64,000 nucleotides of DNA from Amaranthus tricolor. Taxonomy: Eukaryota > Streptophyta > Magnoliopsida > Caryophyllales > Amaranthaceae. The stretch is taken from the NCBI RefSeq assembly GCF_026212465.1, contig NC_080061.1, forward strand, positions 23,315,295-23,379,294. The letters run 5' to 3'. The notes beneath the pieces are model-generated. The model was given only the letters and a program-made list of their open reading frames with translations, was not told where the DNA came from and searched no databases. The position numbers and the translations under genes were made by a program. Shown here one piece after another: positions 39,649 to 51,895 of this stretch. Numbering within the stretch: the first letter of the stretch is position 1; each line of letters starts with the position of its first letter.

Positions 39649-42600
39649 TTAGATTGTCCCTGAAATCGTTAAATAAAATGTGCGAAAGTCCTTTGATAAA
39701 AATTTTAGCAATTTGGTAATGGACGGTTGATGTAGCGCACGAACTTCATCACGTGCTACTTTCTTTCGGAAAAAGTGATAATCCATCTCAATGTGTTTTG
39801 CGCGTTGATATTGAATTGGATGGCCAGACAAATAAATTACAATCACAATATCACAACAAACTAGAGTAGCCTTTTAAATGGGACAATGCAATATTAGTAG
39901 TAAATTTCTGATCCAACATGAATCAGAAACAACATTAGCAACCCCTTTGTACTACGCCTCAACACTATTATGGGACAGAGCGGGTTGGCACTTGGATGCC
40001 CAAGAAATTAAATTATCACCATGGAATACAAAGTAACTGGATCTAAAGCGACGAGTGTCAAGATAACCACCCAATATACATTTGTGTAAGAGATAATAGG
40101 ATTAATGCTGGACTTGCACATATCAGATGAAGACCAAAAGAAATGGTAACCTATGGATAGCGTATGATATGCTTAAGAGCACACATATGCTCATTAGTTG
40201 GAGGATACATATGAAGACAAATTTGATGCTCGTCATAAGTAATGTCTAGGCAAGCGAATATAAGATACTGAAGGGCACCTGGAAGATTATGATACTTAGT
40301 TGGGTCAACGTAGGTAGAAGTAGCGGTGGCACTAAGTTTTCACTTAGTGTCAATAGGAGTAGGACACAGATTGTAATTAATCATTCTAACACATTTAAGA
40401 ATATTAGCAGCATATTGTTTTTTAGATAAGAAGAGACCATGGTTAAGCCGAGTGATAATAGTCCAAAAAGAAACTCAGAGGATCAAGAACCTTCATAGCA
40501 AATTCAGAAGCCAAGAAAGTCATAATATGCTTACAAAGGTGATCGGAAGAAGCAATAAGAATAATATATGCAATGTCCGGACCATTTTTGTAGATGGACA
40601 AAGAGTGATTCGACTTACTATGAGAAAACCTAAATGTAGCAACAAAACCAACAAATATTTGGTACCAAGCTTGAGAAACCTATTTTAACTCATACAACAA
40701 CTTCTTCAATTGACAAACATGATTTAGATATTTTTTTGTTGTGAAAGTCAATTGGTTGATGTATATAAACTATTTCAATGGGATGACTGTGTAAGGAAGC
40801 ATCCTTACATTAATTTGATGAGTTGATCAAGAATTAGAGAAAGCAATGATTATATCTGTTCGAATAGTGACAAGTTTATCCACAAGGCTAAACATTTCAT
40901 GACAATCAACACCCTGTCACTGAGTATTTTATTACCCACAAGATGAGTTTTATGATGCTCAAATATTCCACTAGATTTATGTTTATGACGAAAAATTCAT
41001 ATAGACCAAATTACATTCACATTTGGTGGCCTAGGAACTAATCCTCAAGTCTTATTATCAACCAAAGCATTAAATTCATCCAACACTATATTATTCCAAT
41101 TATAGTCACTTAGTGCACTAACAAGATTTTTTTTGGAATAGGTGAAATAATTATAGTGGTAGTGTGATAATTGGAAGAGTACTTAGGGTTGGATTTTAAA
41201 ATGCCACGTGATGCACGTGTAGCCATGCAAGTATAAGGAAGAGGTGTTGAATGTGCTCATGATATTTAGTTGTTAGGAAACAGCAGGCTAGAGGTGTTAG
41301 GTTGGTTGTAAGAGCAGATGGGTCGATTGGTGAGATAAGCTTATTAGAGGAGGTGTCTAAAGAAGAGGGTGTGCGAGTGGGCTGGTGACGTTGCTGGCCC
41401 AGTGAAGTTGGGGACTTGATTGGAGGGGAGCATTCATAGTTCAAGTTATCTTTCATCCCAATGAGGAAAGGATGGGACAAATTTGGTTGTTTTTGTGTTG
41501 GGCTTGAGTGTGAAGGATTTTGAGAAAAGTAATGAATAAGATGGGGATTAATGTTATTCTCATTAAAAAAACATATTCCAAAGGTTTTGCTTTGTGAATT
41601 TGGGAGAACGTAATTTAATTTTCAACAAAACGAACATGATGATAAATAATGAATTTTTCATTAGACATGTCATAACATTTGGACCCGTGATGATTTGGAG
41701 ATGGATCTAAATAAGAAAAATAGGTCGATCTTTCTTGAAATTTATTAATAAAGGAAGAGGGGTGTAATAGGAAACATAAACAACCAAAAACACTCAAACA
41801 TGCAGAATCGAGATAGCTTGGATTAAGGATTTGAGCGGATGTTTGGTAGTTTAAGACCTTTTTAGGAAGAATATTGAATAGATATATAGTCATAGGGAGA
41901 GCATGGTGCAAAAAGGTAAGTGGGATGGATGCTTAAGCTAGAAGAGTTTGGATGATATTACTTATTAACTTTATGTGTCTTTCAGCCTTACAACTTTATA
42001 AAAACGCATAAGAACATGAGAGACGAAAGAGTATGCTATTTTTTCTCCAATAATTCCTTAAATGTTCCATGGATATATTCCATATTATCATCACACTAAA
42101 AGGTCTTAATATTATGTTCAAATTGCGTTTTGTCCTGAAAAGCTAAAAAATTTTGAGTAGAGATTTTTTTGCAACGGGAAAATTCCACAAGTATTTTCTA
42201 TAGTCATCAAGAAAAAGAACATAATCACAATGACTGAGAGTATTGACAATATGAAATGACCAAAGACCATTGTGTATAATATCAAACAGAATAAGTGAAT
42301 GTGAAATAGAATAATAAAAAGGTAACTTAGAATGTTTCTCGAGAGGGCAAGCGGAACAAAAAGCTTTACAAGCCTTATTATCGTCATTAGATTTTTTACT
42401 ACATTCGCCAAGATGATCTAAATAGTTGTGCCACAAATCTAAAGACAAAGCAATAAAGATTTATTGATTATAGGAGGAAATGGCTTAAGAGTTGGAGAAA
42501 AGTTGATATAGGTTCTCGGTGCGATAACATCTCATCAGTCTGTTCCCCGTCTGTATATCATTAACATAGAAATTAAAAGGGTCAAAAGAAATAGAAACCA

Positions 42601-43938
42601 TAAATTTGTGGTAAATTTACAAAAAAAACTAGATTTTTAATGAGTTTAGGAGCATGTAACACATTTGTAAGAATATATGGAAGAAACGATGGTTAAAAAT
42701 AGTAGGACCATTACCAATAATTGAAATGAAATTACCATTTCCAACAGCAATATTATGATGTTTAGTGCTTGAAAGAAAATAAGATGAGAGAGTACTTCCA
42801 TCCTATATCATGTGACATGCAGCACCGATAATAATGTAGTAGTTTCCATCGGGTTGATAGATTGACATATCATATATAGTGGCCTCAATATCAGTAAGCG
42901 TGTAGCTAGGTGTAGTAGGAGCAATAGCACTAAAAGCTTGTGGTTAGGGCCCAAGTTAACGTGGTTCAAAGTTTGAAGATTGTGCTATTGTATTGAGTCT
43001 TGGTTGCCAATTATATGAGGGACAAGAGCAAAGAGGCACTATCCATCCTCCCCATATACACTGCCACATATGGGTCTAGGTTGCCGGTGGGACCTTCTAA
43101 CGTGGCCTGTATGGGACAGGCTGACATGGCTGTAGAATGGGACTGTGCCTATTATAGTTTTGTACCTATTTCTACCCATTAGGCTTTGACCGATTTTTGA
43201 TATTAATTTTGGTGTTTCTTTTAGTATTTGTAGAAGAAGTAAATGACGAGGAAGAGTTGGTAGCAACAGTGGCAGTTTTTATCAAAGCGACTGGCATTTT
43301 CACGTACATTGCGAGCTTTAAAAATATGCTTTGCCATTTTTTAATCTCGATTGACAACTTTCAAAGGATCTTAATGGCTCTTTATTTTGTTTATAGTCCT
43401 CAGTACCACTATTAGCCTCCGATTGGGACATGGTGAGGCATAAAAAACAAGACGACCATTTGTCATCAGAGCATCAACATCAGCCAACCAGTCCGCCAAT
43501 GATTGTAGGTGGTTGCAAACTTGCAATAGTTGTCATTAGAATTGAAGTCTTCGAAAAAGTGTTGGTAAACTCCTCCTCAAGATGGGTGGCTCAAAAGGCT
43601 TTATTGTCTTTAAACAGAGCCTCTAGACGATTCCATGCCACATTTGTTATATCATTGCATTTGAGAATAGCAAGGAAAAGATCACGAGAATTTAGTTTTA
43701 TTCCATTATAATATAACAACATCTAGACGCCTCCAAAGACTTTGGTCAACAGACTTAGCCGTGGCATATGTAGCCATGCCTTCTTCTTTGTAGGTGGAAA
43801 TAAATGATCATATAAATCATAAACTCTAGCAAGATTGATGAATAGAGTAGCCCAAGAGTGGTACAAATATTTCTCATTGTCTAATTTCACAGGAACAAGA
43901 GATTTGTTATTAGTAATAATGAGAAAATATATATTCAC
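39649..43938 (-). pseudogene. Old, decayed Ty1/copia gag-pol
   Basis: Minus-strand fragments in copia order, in shifting frames: gag start (SLVPVKLDNEKYLYHSWATL, 43938-43723); protease region with a DTGAACHMI-type motif near 42830 and VGNGNFISI near 42750; the pre-integrase zinc domain (LWHNYLDHLG, ACPLEKHSKLPF, 42448-42143); integrase end (FGCLCFLLHPSSF, 41911-41615); a linker (41480-41196); RT debris; and RNase H end (QYQRAKHIEMDYHFFRKKV, 39846-39649). Many stops and shifts show it is far older than the Sirevirus and of a different copia lineage. LTRs were not found. Confidence 0.85.
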
Positions 43939-44154
43939 TCATTAATATATGACATGTTTTAATTAGTTAGAAAATATATATTTACTCATTAATAGGAAAT
44001 TATTTAACACTCTATTATCAATAAAATAAGGATGTACAATTAGAATTTTAAAAACACAAATTCTTACTTTAGATCAACTTAATAAAAGATACGACTCAAA
44101 TGCGTCAGTCCATTATTTCTTGATAAAACAACTACCAAAAAACGTGTGCTGTGT

Positions 44155-44630
44155 AACCCTAGTTGAAGTTGGTATTAGAGTTAGTATTATAACCTACTAA
44201 AAGTGTGTATTTGGAATGGGTGTCATAACGCATTAAAGTTGGTATTTAGAGTTTGTATTATAACCTATTTAAAGTTAGTGTTATAACCTATTAAAGTTGA
44301 TAATATAACTTATTAGAGTTGGTATTATAACTTATGAAATTTAGTTATAATATCAACTCTAATAAGTTAAAATAGGTTAATAGGTTAAAACGCCAACACC
44401 AAATACCAACTTTAATAGGTTATGATACCAACTCTAATAGGTTCTAATACCAACTTTAATAGGTGATAAATCCAACTCCAACTAGGTTGTAGTACCAACT
44501 CCAAACACCAGCTTTAAAAGGTTATAATATCAACTCCAAATACTAACTTTAATAGGTTATAATACCAAATTTAATAGGTTATAACACCTTAACTCCAACT
44601 CCAAATTAGATGAAATAGGTGTGCCAGTTT
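44155..44630. mobile_element. Fold-back element built of GTTGGTATTATAACC-like repeats
   Basis: The left half repeats GTTGGTATTATAACCTATT-like words and the right half their inverse (AATAGGTTATAATACCAAC), so the block folds on itself. At its centre is a 27 bp stem (44306-44332 with 44343-44369, one mismatch) around a 10-base loop. No coding capacity. It looks like a non-autonomous fold-back or MITE element, with no clear target duplication. Confidence 0.7.
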
Positions 44631-45019
44631 TTAGGTTTTTCTCTTTTTTTTTAATTGTTGGGCCTGAGCCTGAAGAGCCGTCTCTTATATAAACGGTTTC
44701 TCAGGAGATGCACTGTTTAAAAAATTACTGTTGTTACAAATTTCTTTTTACAAATCCTCAAATTGAGATGTTCTTGCAAAGAGATCATTTCTATTGAGCT
44801 GATACAATGTACATTTACAATTTTAAAGAGATTTATTATAATGTTAGAGTGAGAACTTACAATTTTAAATAAACTAGTTATAACTTTAAAATAATTATTT
44901 ACTGTTTTAAAGAGATTTTTTTTATGGTTAAATGGTCTATAATTGTTTTTGGTTTGAAATCAAACCAAAATGGTGAAGTTGCCACATTACATTTACTTGA
45001 ACAACCCGAGAAGTTTGAT
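44631..45019. other. Flank of the MULE, nothing recognised
   Basis: GAGCCGTCTCTTATATAAACGG at 44679 resembles a common plant repeat word. Otherwise nothing. Confidence 0.4.
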
Positions 45020-45028
45020 CATTTAGGT
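45020..45028. other. MULE target-site duplication, left
   Basis: CATTTAGGT, paired with CATTTAGGC at 60305-60313; eight of nine match. Confidence 0.8.
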
Positions 45029-45254
45029 GAAAATTTGAAATGTATAAGTGAAAAACTCAAAAAAATGAAACAAATAAACTAAGTTTCAAAAATATTCCAA
45101 AAGTAAGCGTGAAAATTCCAAACCTGAGGTTTGGAGCTGTTCGCAGTTACTAACTGCGAACAACCAAATAGGAGAAAATAGCTATTCGCAGTTACTAACT
45201 GCGAACAACTATTTTGTCCTATTTGACTGTTTGCAGTTAGTAACTGTGAACACC
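45029..45254 (+). repeat. MULE left TIR with three near-palindromes at 45 bp spacing
   Basis: Inverse of 60304-60117. It holds 21 bp near-palindromes (arms TTCGCAGTTA and TAACTGCGAA around one base) at 45140, 45185 and 45230. The retroelement array is inserted at its inner edge. Confidence 0.88.
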
Positions 45255-45992
45255 TGATGAGAATTCAGTCCACAAAGTCCAAGATCATAAAGTTACGGTT
45301 CCTACAACACAAGCTACGGTCCATGCTTTACTTAGCCACGCAAATGTCAAGCAAATGGCTGCTAATTTCGTGGGATTCTCTTCAAAGCAATCCTTTATTA
45401 CTTGCCTTAAATGGGAAGTTGAATAAGGCAGAATTCAAGTAGCAACTTGGACAATTTTATTTTTAAGAAATGCAAAGGGTTTTTTTTTAAATGCAAGGGG
45501 AGTTAAAGCTCTTTATGGGAGTTAATTTGCTGTTAAAATAACTAAAGGGTCAGTGTCAGCTTTAATGCTTAACATTAAAAGGGCATTAATTCTAGCTTTT
45601 GTTTAATGCTTTGTTTTGCTGATTTGGGTTGGGGGGGGTGGGAATTTAAAAGGTCCCTTGAAGGCGTGTAACACTTGCATTATTTTTAGTATAAAAGAAA
45701 CTCATTGCCATGCATTTTAGGCAAGTGAGATTGAAAACAAAATTCTGATTTTCTTTGTAATTTCTTTGTGCTTACTTTGTGTTGCACGCCCCTTTTATTC
45801 TTATTACTTAGTGTTTGAGAGTAAAAGCTTTGAGAGTTTAAAATACTTAATGAATTTTTGCTGCTCAAAGAAACCATCCAATCTAGAATAAGTTTCTAAG
45901 TTGCGTGGGTGTTCTCTTGTTTCGTTCCTTGTTGAGCTTGTTCTTAAGCTAACTGATACACTTTAAAATGGTCCCATTACACTTCCACATCA
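45255..45992 (+). repeat. Array LTR 1
   Basis: 738 bp. G run of 8, T run of 9. A TATAAAA box lies at 45690-45696, about two thirds of the way in, the expected place for the retroelement promoter. Confidence 0.92.
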
Positions 45993-45994
45993 GT

Positions 45995-46006
45995 TGGTAT
46001 CAGAGC
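45995..46006 (+). other. Primer binding site of array unit 1
   Basis: TGGTATCAGAGC two bases after LTR 1, matching initiator tRNA-Met; the same site follows LTRs 2, 3 and 4 but not LTR 5, as expected for a terminal 3' LTR. Confidence 0.9.
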
Positions 46007-46377
46007 ACGGTTCACGAAGGGGACAAGGTATGCATAGAAGGACCGTTTTTTAGATTCTGTCAGTTTTGGGGTTTGAAACATGATCGATTTGGAGGATTGT
46101 TTGAGGTTATTTTTCAAAACTGTTTTTGCACAATATTATTCATTTAGTTGGTGAACTTTGGGCTTTGGAATCATTGGATTTGGTGGAGTTGTGAAGGAGA
46201 TATGCATTATTCTTTACAGACTGCGCACAATTGATCAGTTCTGTACAATGTGAATATGAAGTTATCAAACAAGGAAGAATTTGAAATACTTCTGCCTACA
46301 TTGGAGGATCCAGTTTGTGTTCGGGCAATAGATAGGCTTAAAGCATTGCAGCACGAGGAAGCAAATTCATAAGATTC

Positions 46378-47208
46378 ATGGATCAATTGGGAGATGATTT
46401 GGATAATTGGATTCCAATCAAGCGCTGTAATGAACATTTGGAAGAGATTTGGAGTGAACAAAGTTACTGGGATAAGACCTTCCGTCATCGTCAGAAACAT
46501 TTGAAATCACAGTATGATGCAGGCCGTGTTGCTATACAACCTAACAGCACAACATTGAATTCTTCTCTTGATATCAAACAAGCACCATTAAGAGACAACA
46601 ATTGTGATATTAACCTTGAGATAATTGTGGGAACAAAAGGTAATGAGATTGCTTCTAAACAAGAGGAACTTGACTTGTATGCTAATGTGATTCCTATCTA
46701 TGATGAATATCCAGAATCAGATTGTGAAGAGATTGTTGAAGCTCTTGAAGAAGTAGTTGAGACATCTTGTGTAAAGGTTGTTGATGATCTTGAAAGCATG
46801 GTTGAAACACCTACTGTTGAAAGTATTGGAGATCTTGAAGAGATTGTTGAAGCATCTTGTGAAGAGATGATTGATGAGTATAAAAAAGATGGTGAATTAC
46901 CTTGTGAAGAGATTGTTGAGACTCTTGAAAAAGTGGTTGAAATGCCTTGTATTGAGAACCTTGAAGATCTTAAGGAGGTTGTTGAGACAATTTGCATGAA
47001 GAATGTTGGTTCTACAATAGAGTGCCTTGAACTAGTGGATTATCATCCAAGATTGGAGGTTGGCATACAAGTAGAGCAAACTAAGAAGCATGAGTTTATC
47101 AAGGTTGATTTCGTGCTTGAAAAATCACCTTTAATGGATTATGTTCATGTAGAGAGATTTATGGAATTTAACCCTACAAAAATTCGAGGTCGAATTTTTT
47201 CAAAGTAG
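46378..47208 (+). CDS. Array unit 1 ORF, 276 residues with 15-residue repeats
   Basis: Not recognised. The N-terminal ~60 residues are mixed polar (NWIPIKRCNEHLEEIW). From about residue 113 six consecutive 15-residue repeats follow the pattern C-x-E-x-(hydrophobic)2-x2-L-E-x-(hydrophobic)2-E-(T/M), for example SCVKVVDDLESMVET and PCEEIVETLEKVVEM. A non-repetitive tail ends RGRIFSK. The stop lies inside the polypurine tract, seven bases before the next LTR. A 38-codon ORF (46256-46372) ends five bases upstream of the ATG in another frame. No zinc knuckle or enzyme motif. It may be a gag-like or captured protein. It differs from the other copies by Ser for Leu at residue 44. Confidence 0.65.
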   Translation: MDQLGDDLDNWIPIKRCNEHLEEIWSEQSYWDKTFRHRQKHLKSQYDAGRVAIQPNSTTLNSSLDIKQAPLRDNNCDINLEIIVGTKGNEIASKQEELDLYANVIPIYDEYPESDCEEIVEALEEVVETSCVKVVDDLESMVETPTVESIGDLEEIVEASCEEMIDEYKKDGELPCEEIVETLEKVVEMPCIENLEDLKEVVETICMKNVGSTIECLELVDYHPRLEVGIQVEQTKKHEFIKVDFVLEKSPLMDYVHVERFMEFNPTKIRGRIFSK

Positions 47209-47215
47209 GGGAGAA

Positions 47216-47953
47216 TGATGAGAATTCAGTCCACAAAGTCCAAGATCATAAAGTTACGGTTCCTACAACACAAGCTACGGTCCATGCTTTACTTAGCCAC
47301 GCAAATGTCAAGCAAATGGCTGCTAATTTCGTGGGATTCTCTTCAAAGCAATCCTTTATTACTTGCCTTAAATGGGAAGTTGAATAAGGCAGAATTCAAG
47401 TAGCAACTTGGACAATTTTATTTTTAAGAAATGCAAAGGGTTTTTTTTTAAATGCAAGGGGAGTTAAAGCTCTTTATGGGAGTTAATTTGCTGTTAAAAT
47501 AACTAAAGGGTCAGTGTCAGCTTTAATGCTTAACATTAAAAGGGCATTAATTCTAGCTTTTGTTTAATGCTTTGTTTTGCTGATTTGGGTTGGGGGGGGT
47601 GGGAATTTAAAAGGTCCCTTGAAGGCGTGTAACACTTGCATTATTTTTAGTATAAAAGAAACTCATTGCCATGCATTTTAGGCAAGTGAGATTGAAAACA
47701 AAATTCTGATTTTCTTTGTAATTTCTTTGTGCTTACTTTGTGTTGCACGCCCCTTTTATTCTTATTACTTAGTGTTTGAGAGTAAAAGCTTTGAGAGTTT
47801 AAAATACTTAATGAATTTTTGCTGCTCAAAGAAACCATCCAATCTAGAATAAGTTTCTAAGTTGCGTGGGTGTTCTCTTGTTTCGTTCCTTGTTGAGCTT
47901 GTTCTTAAGCTAACTGATACACTTTAAAATGGTCCCATTACACTTCCACATCA
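47216..47953 (+). repeat. Array LTR 2
   Basis: 738 bp, same homopolymer lengths as LTR 1 (G8, T9). Confidence 0.92.
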
Positions 47954-48335
47954 GTTGGTATCAGAGCACGGTTCACGAAGGGGACAAGGTATGCATAGAA
48001 GGACCGTTTTTTAGATTCTGTCAGTTTTGGGGTTTGAAACGTGATCGATTTGGAGGATTGTTTGAGGTTATTTTTCAAAACTGTTTTTGCACAATATTAT
48101 TCATTTAGTTGGTGAACTTTGGGCTTTGGAATCATTGGATTTGGTGGAGTTGTGAAGATATGCATTATTCTTTACAGACTGCGCACAATTGATCAGTTCT
48201 GTACAATGTGAATATGAAGTTATCAAACAAGGAAGAATTTGAAATACTTCTGCCTACATTGGAGGATCCAGTTTGTGTTCGGGCAATAGATAGGCTTAAA
48301 GCATTGCAGCACGAGGAAGCAAATTCATAAGATTC

Positions 48336-49166
48336 ATGGATCAATTGGGAGATGATTTGGATAATTGGATTCCAATCAAGCGCTGTAATGAACATTTGGA
48401 AGAGATTTGGAGTGAACAAAGTTACTGGGATAAGACCTTCCGTCATCGTCAGAAACATTTGAAATTACAGTATGATGCAGGCCGTGTTGCTATACAACCT
48501 AACAGCACAACATTGAATTCTTCTCTTGATATCAAACAAGCACCATTAAGAGACAACAATTGTGATATTAACCTTGAGATAATTGTGGGAACAAAAGGTA
48601 ATGAGATTGCTTCTAAACAAGAGGAACTTGACTTGTATGCTAATGTGATTCCTATCTATGATGAATATCCAGAATCAGATTGTGAAGAGATTGTTGAAGC
48701 TCTTGAAGAAGTAGTTGAGACATCTTGTGTAAAGGTTGTTGATGATCTTGAAAGCATGGTTGAAACACCTACTGTTGAAAGTATTGGAGATCTTGAAGAG
48801 ATTGTTGAAGCATCTTGTGAAGAGATGATTGATGAGTATAAAAAAGATGGTGAATTACCTTGTGAAGAGATTGTTGAGACTCTTGAAAAAGTGGTTGAAA
48901 TGCCTTGTATTGAGAACCTTGAAGATCTTAAGGAGGTTGTTGAGACAATTTGCATGAAGAATGTTGGTTCTACAATAGAGTGCCTTGAACTAGTGGATTA
49001 TCATCCAAGATTGGAGGTTGGCATACAAGTAGAGCAAACTAAGAAGCATGAGTTTATCAAGGTTGATTTCGTGCTTGAAAAATCACCTTTAATGGATTAT
49101 GTTCATGTAGAGAGATTTATGGAATTTAACCCTACAAAAATTCGAGGTCGAATTTTTTCAAAGTAG
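48336..49166 (+). CDS. Array unit 2 ORF, 276 residues
   Basis: Identical in protein to units 3 and 4. The internal region before it lacks three bases (GGA) near 48155 found in units 1, 3 and 4, a private marker. The upstream 38-codon ORF is at 48214-48330. For domains see the unit 1 entry. Confidence 0.65.
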   Translation: MDQLGDDLDNWIPIKRCNEHLEEIWSEQSYWDKTFRHRQKHLKLQYDAGRVAIQPNSTTLNSSLDIKQAPLRDNNCDINLEIIVGTKGNEIASKQEELDLYANVIPIYDEYPESDCEEIVEALEEVVETSCVKVVDDLESMVETPTVESIGDLEEIVEASCEEMIDEYKKDGELPCEEIVETLEKVVEMPCIENLEDLKEVVETICMKNVGSTIECLELVDYHPRLEVGIQVEQTKKHEFIKVDFVLEKSPLMDYVHVERFMEFNPTKIRGRIFSK

Positions 49167-49173
49167 GGGAGAA

Positions 49174-49922
49174 TGATGAGAATTCAGTCCACAAAGTCCA
49201 AGATCATAAAGTTACGGTTCCTACAACACAAGCTACGGTCCATGCTTTACTTAGCCACGCAAATGTCAAGCAAATGGCTGCTAATTTCGTGGGATTCTCT
49301 TCAAAGCAATCCTTTATTACTTGCCTTAAATGGGAAGTTGAATAAGGCAGAATTCAAGTAGCAACTTGGACAATTTTATTTTTAAGAAATGCAAAGGGTT
49401 TTTTTTTTAAATGCAAGGGGAGTTAAAGCTCTTTATGGGAGTTAATTTGCTGTTAAAATAACTAAAGGGTCAGTGTCAGCTTTAATGCTTAACATTAAAA
49501 GGGCATTAATTCTAGCTTTTGTTTAATGCTTTGTTTTGCTGATTTGGGTTGGGGGGGGGGGGGGGGGGTGGGAATTTAAAAGGTCCCTTGAAGGCGTGTA
49601 ACACTTGCATTATTTTTAGTATAAAAGAAACTCATTGCCATGCATTTTAGGCAAGTGAGATTGAAAACAAAATTCTGATTTTCTTTGTAATTTCTTTGTG
49701 CTTACTTTGTGTTGCACGCCCCTTTTATTCTTATTACTTAGTGTTTGAGAGTAAAAGCTTTGAGAGTTTAAAATACTTAATGAATTTTTGCTGCTCAAAG
49801 AAACCATCCAATCTAGAATAAGTTTCTAAGTTGCGTGGGTGTTCTCTTGTTTCGTTCCTTGTTGAGCTTGTTCTTAAGCTAACTGATACACTTTAAAATG
49901 GTCCCATTACACTTCCACATCA
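49174..49922 (+). repeat. Array LTR 3
   Basis: 749 bp; the G run is 18 and the T run 10. Confidence 0.92.
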
Positions 49923-50307
49923 GTTGGTATCAGAGCACGGTTCACGAAGGGGACAAGGTATGCATAGAAGGACCGTTTTTTAGATTCTGTCAGTTTTGGG
50001 GTTTGAAACGTGATCGATTTGGAGGATTGTTTGAGGTTATTTTTCAAAACTGTTTTTGCACAATATTATTCATTTAGTTGGTGAACTTTGGGCTTTGGAA
50101 TCATTGGATTTGGTGGAGTTGTGAAGGAGATATGCATTATTCTTTACAGACTGCGCACAATTGATCAGTTCTGTACAATGTGAATATGAAGTTATCAAAC
50201 AAGGAAGAATTTGAAATACTTCTGCCTACATTGGAGGATCCAGTTTGTGTTCGGGCAATAGATAGGCTTAAAGCATTGCAGCACGAGGAAGCAAATTCAT
50301 AAGATTC

Positions 50308-51138
50308 ATGGATCAATTGGGAGATGATTTGGATAATTGGATTCCAATCAAGCGCTGTAATGAACATTTGGAAGAGATTTGGAGTGAACAAAGTTACTGG
50401 GATAAGACCTTCCGTCATCGTCAGAAACATTTGAAATTACAGTATGATGCAGGCCGTGTTGCTATACAACCTAACAGCACAACATTGAATTCTTCTCTTG
50501 ATATCAAACAAGCACCATTAAGAGACAACAATTGTGATATTAACCTTGAGATAATTGTGGGAACAAAAGGTAATGAGATTGCTTCTAAACAAGAGGAACT
50601 TGACTTGTATGCTAATGTGATTCCTATCTATGATGAATATCCAGAATCAGATTGTGAAGAGATTGTTGAAGCTCTTGAAGAAGTAGTTGAGACATCTTGT
50701 GTAAAGGTTGTTGATGATCTTGAAAGCATGGTTGAAACACCTACTGTTGAAAGTATTGGAGATCTTGAAGAGATTGTTGAAGCATCTTGTGAAGAGATGA
50801 TTGATGAGTATAAAAAAGATGGTGAATTACCTTGTGAAGAGATTGTTGAGACTCTTGAAAAAGTGGTTGAAATGCCTTGTATTGAGAACCTTGAAGATCT
50901 TAAGGAGGTTGTTGAGACAATTTGCATGAAGAATGTTGGTTCTACAATAGAGTGCCTTGAACTAGTGGATTATCATCCAAGATTGGAGGTTGGCATACAA
51001 GTAGAGCAAACTAAGAAGCATGAGTTTATCAAGGTTGATTTCGTGCTTGAAAAATCACCTTTAATGGATTATGTTCATGTAGAGAGATTTATGGAATTTA
51101 ACCCTACAAAAATTCGAGGTCGAATTTTTTCAAAGTAG
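50308..51138 (+). CDS. Array unit 3 ORF, 276 residues
   Basis: Same protein as units 2 and 4; upstream 38-codon ORF at 50186-50302. It lies between LTR 3 and LTR 4, which share the long G run. Confidence 0.65.
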   Translation: MDQLGDDLDNWIPIKRCNEHLEEIWSEQSYWDKTFRHRQKHLKLQYDAGRVAIQPNSTTLNSSLDIKQAPLRDNNCDINLEIIVGTKGNEIASKQEELDLYANVIPIYDEYPESDCEEIVEALEEVVETSCVKVVDDLESMVETPTVESIGDLEEIVEASCEEMIDEYKKDGELPCEEIVETLEKVVEMPCIENLEDLKEVVETICMKNVGSTIECLELVDYHPRLEVGIQVEQTKKHEFIKVDFVLEKSPLMDYVHVERFMEFNPTKIRGRIFSK

Positions 51139-51145
51139 GGGAGAA

Positions 51146-51895
51146 TGATGAGAATTCAGTCCACAAAGTCCAAGATCATAAAGTTACGGTTCCTACAACA
51201 CAAGCTACGGTCCATGCTTTACTTAGCCACGCAAATGTCAAGCAAATGGCTGCTAATTTCGTGGGATTCTCTTCAAAGCAATCCTTTATTACTTGCCTTA
51301 AATGGGAAGTTGAATAAGGCAGAATTCAAGTAGCAACTTGGACAATTTTATTTTTAAGAAATGCAAAGGGTTTTTTTTTTAAATGCAAGGGGAGTTAAAG
51401 CTCTTTATGGGAGTTAATTTGCTGTTAAAATAACTAAAGGGTCAGTGTCAGCTTTAATGCTTAACATTAAAAGGGCATTAATTCTAGCTTTTGTTTAATG
51501 CTTTGTTTTGCTGATTTGGGTTGGGGGGGGGGGGGGGGGGGTGGGAATTTAAAAGGTCCCTTGAAGGCGTGTAACACTTGCATTATTTTTAGTATAAAAG
51601 AAACTCATTGCCATGCATTTTAGGCAAGTGAGATTGAAAACAAAATTCTGATTTTCTTTGTAATTTCTTTGTGCTTACTTTGTGTTGCACGCCCCTTTTA
51701 TTCTTATTACTTAGTGTTTGAGAGTAAAAGCTTTGAGAGTTTAAAATACTTAATGAATTTTTGCTGCTCAAAGAAACCATCCAATCTAGAATAAGTTTCT
51801 AAGTTGCGTGGGTGTTCTCTTGTTTCGTTCCTTGTTGAGCTTGTTCTTAAGCTAACTGATACACTTTAAAATGGTCCCATTACACTTCCACATCA
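51146..51895 (+). repeat. Array LTR 4
   Basis: 750 bp; the G run is 19 and the T run 10, as in LTR 3. Confidence 0.92.

Noticed and set aside
45257..45442. 62-codon ORF at the start of each array LTR
   Set aside because: Repeated with the LTR and lies in the U3 part, upstream of the TATA box; it begins at the LTR edge only by chance of ATGATGAG.
46698..46997. 99-codon antisense ORF inside the array ORF, repeated in all four units
   Set aside because: It is the reverse of the 15-residue-repeat coding sequence, low in complexity (Ser/Thr runs), and copied only because the units are copied.
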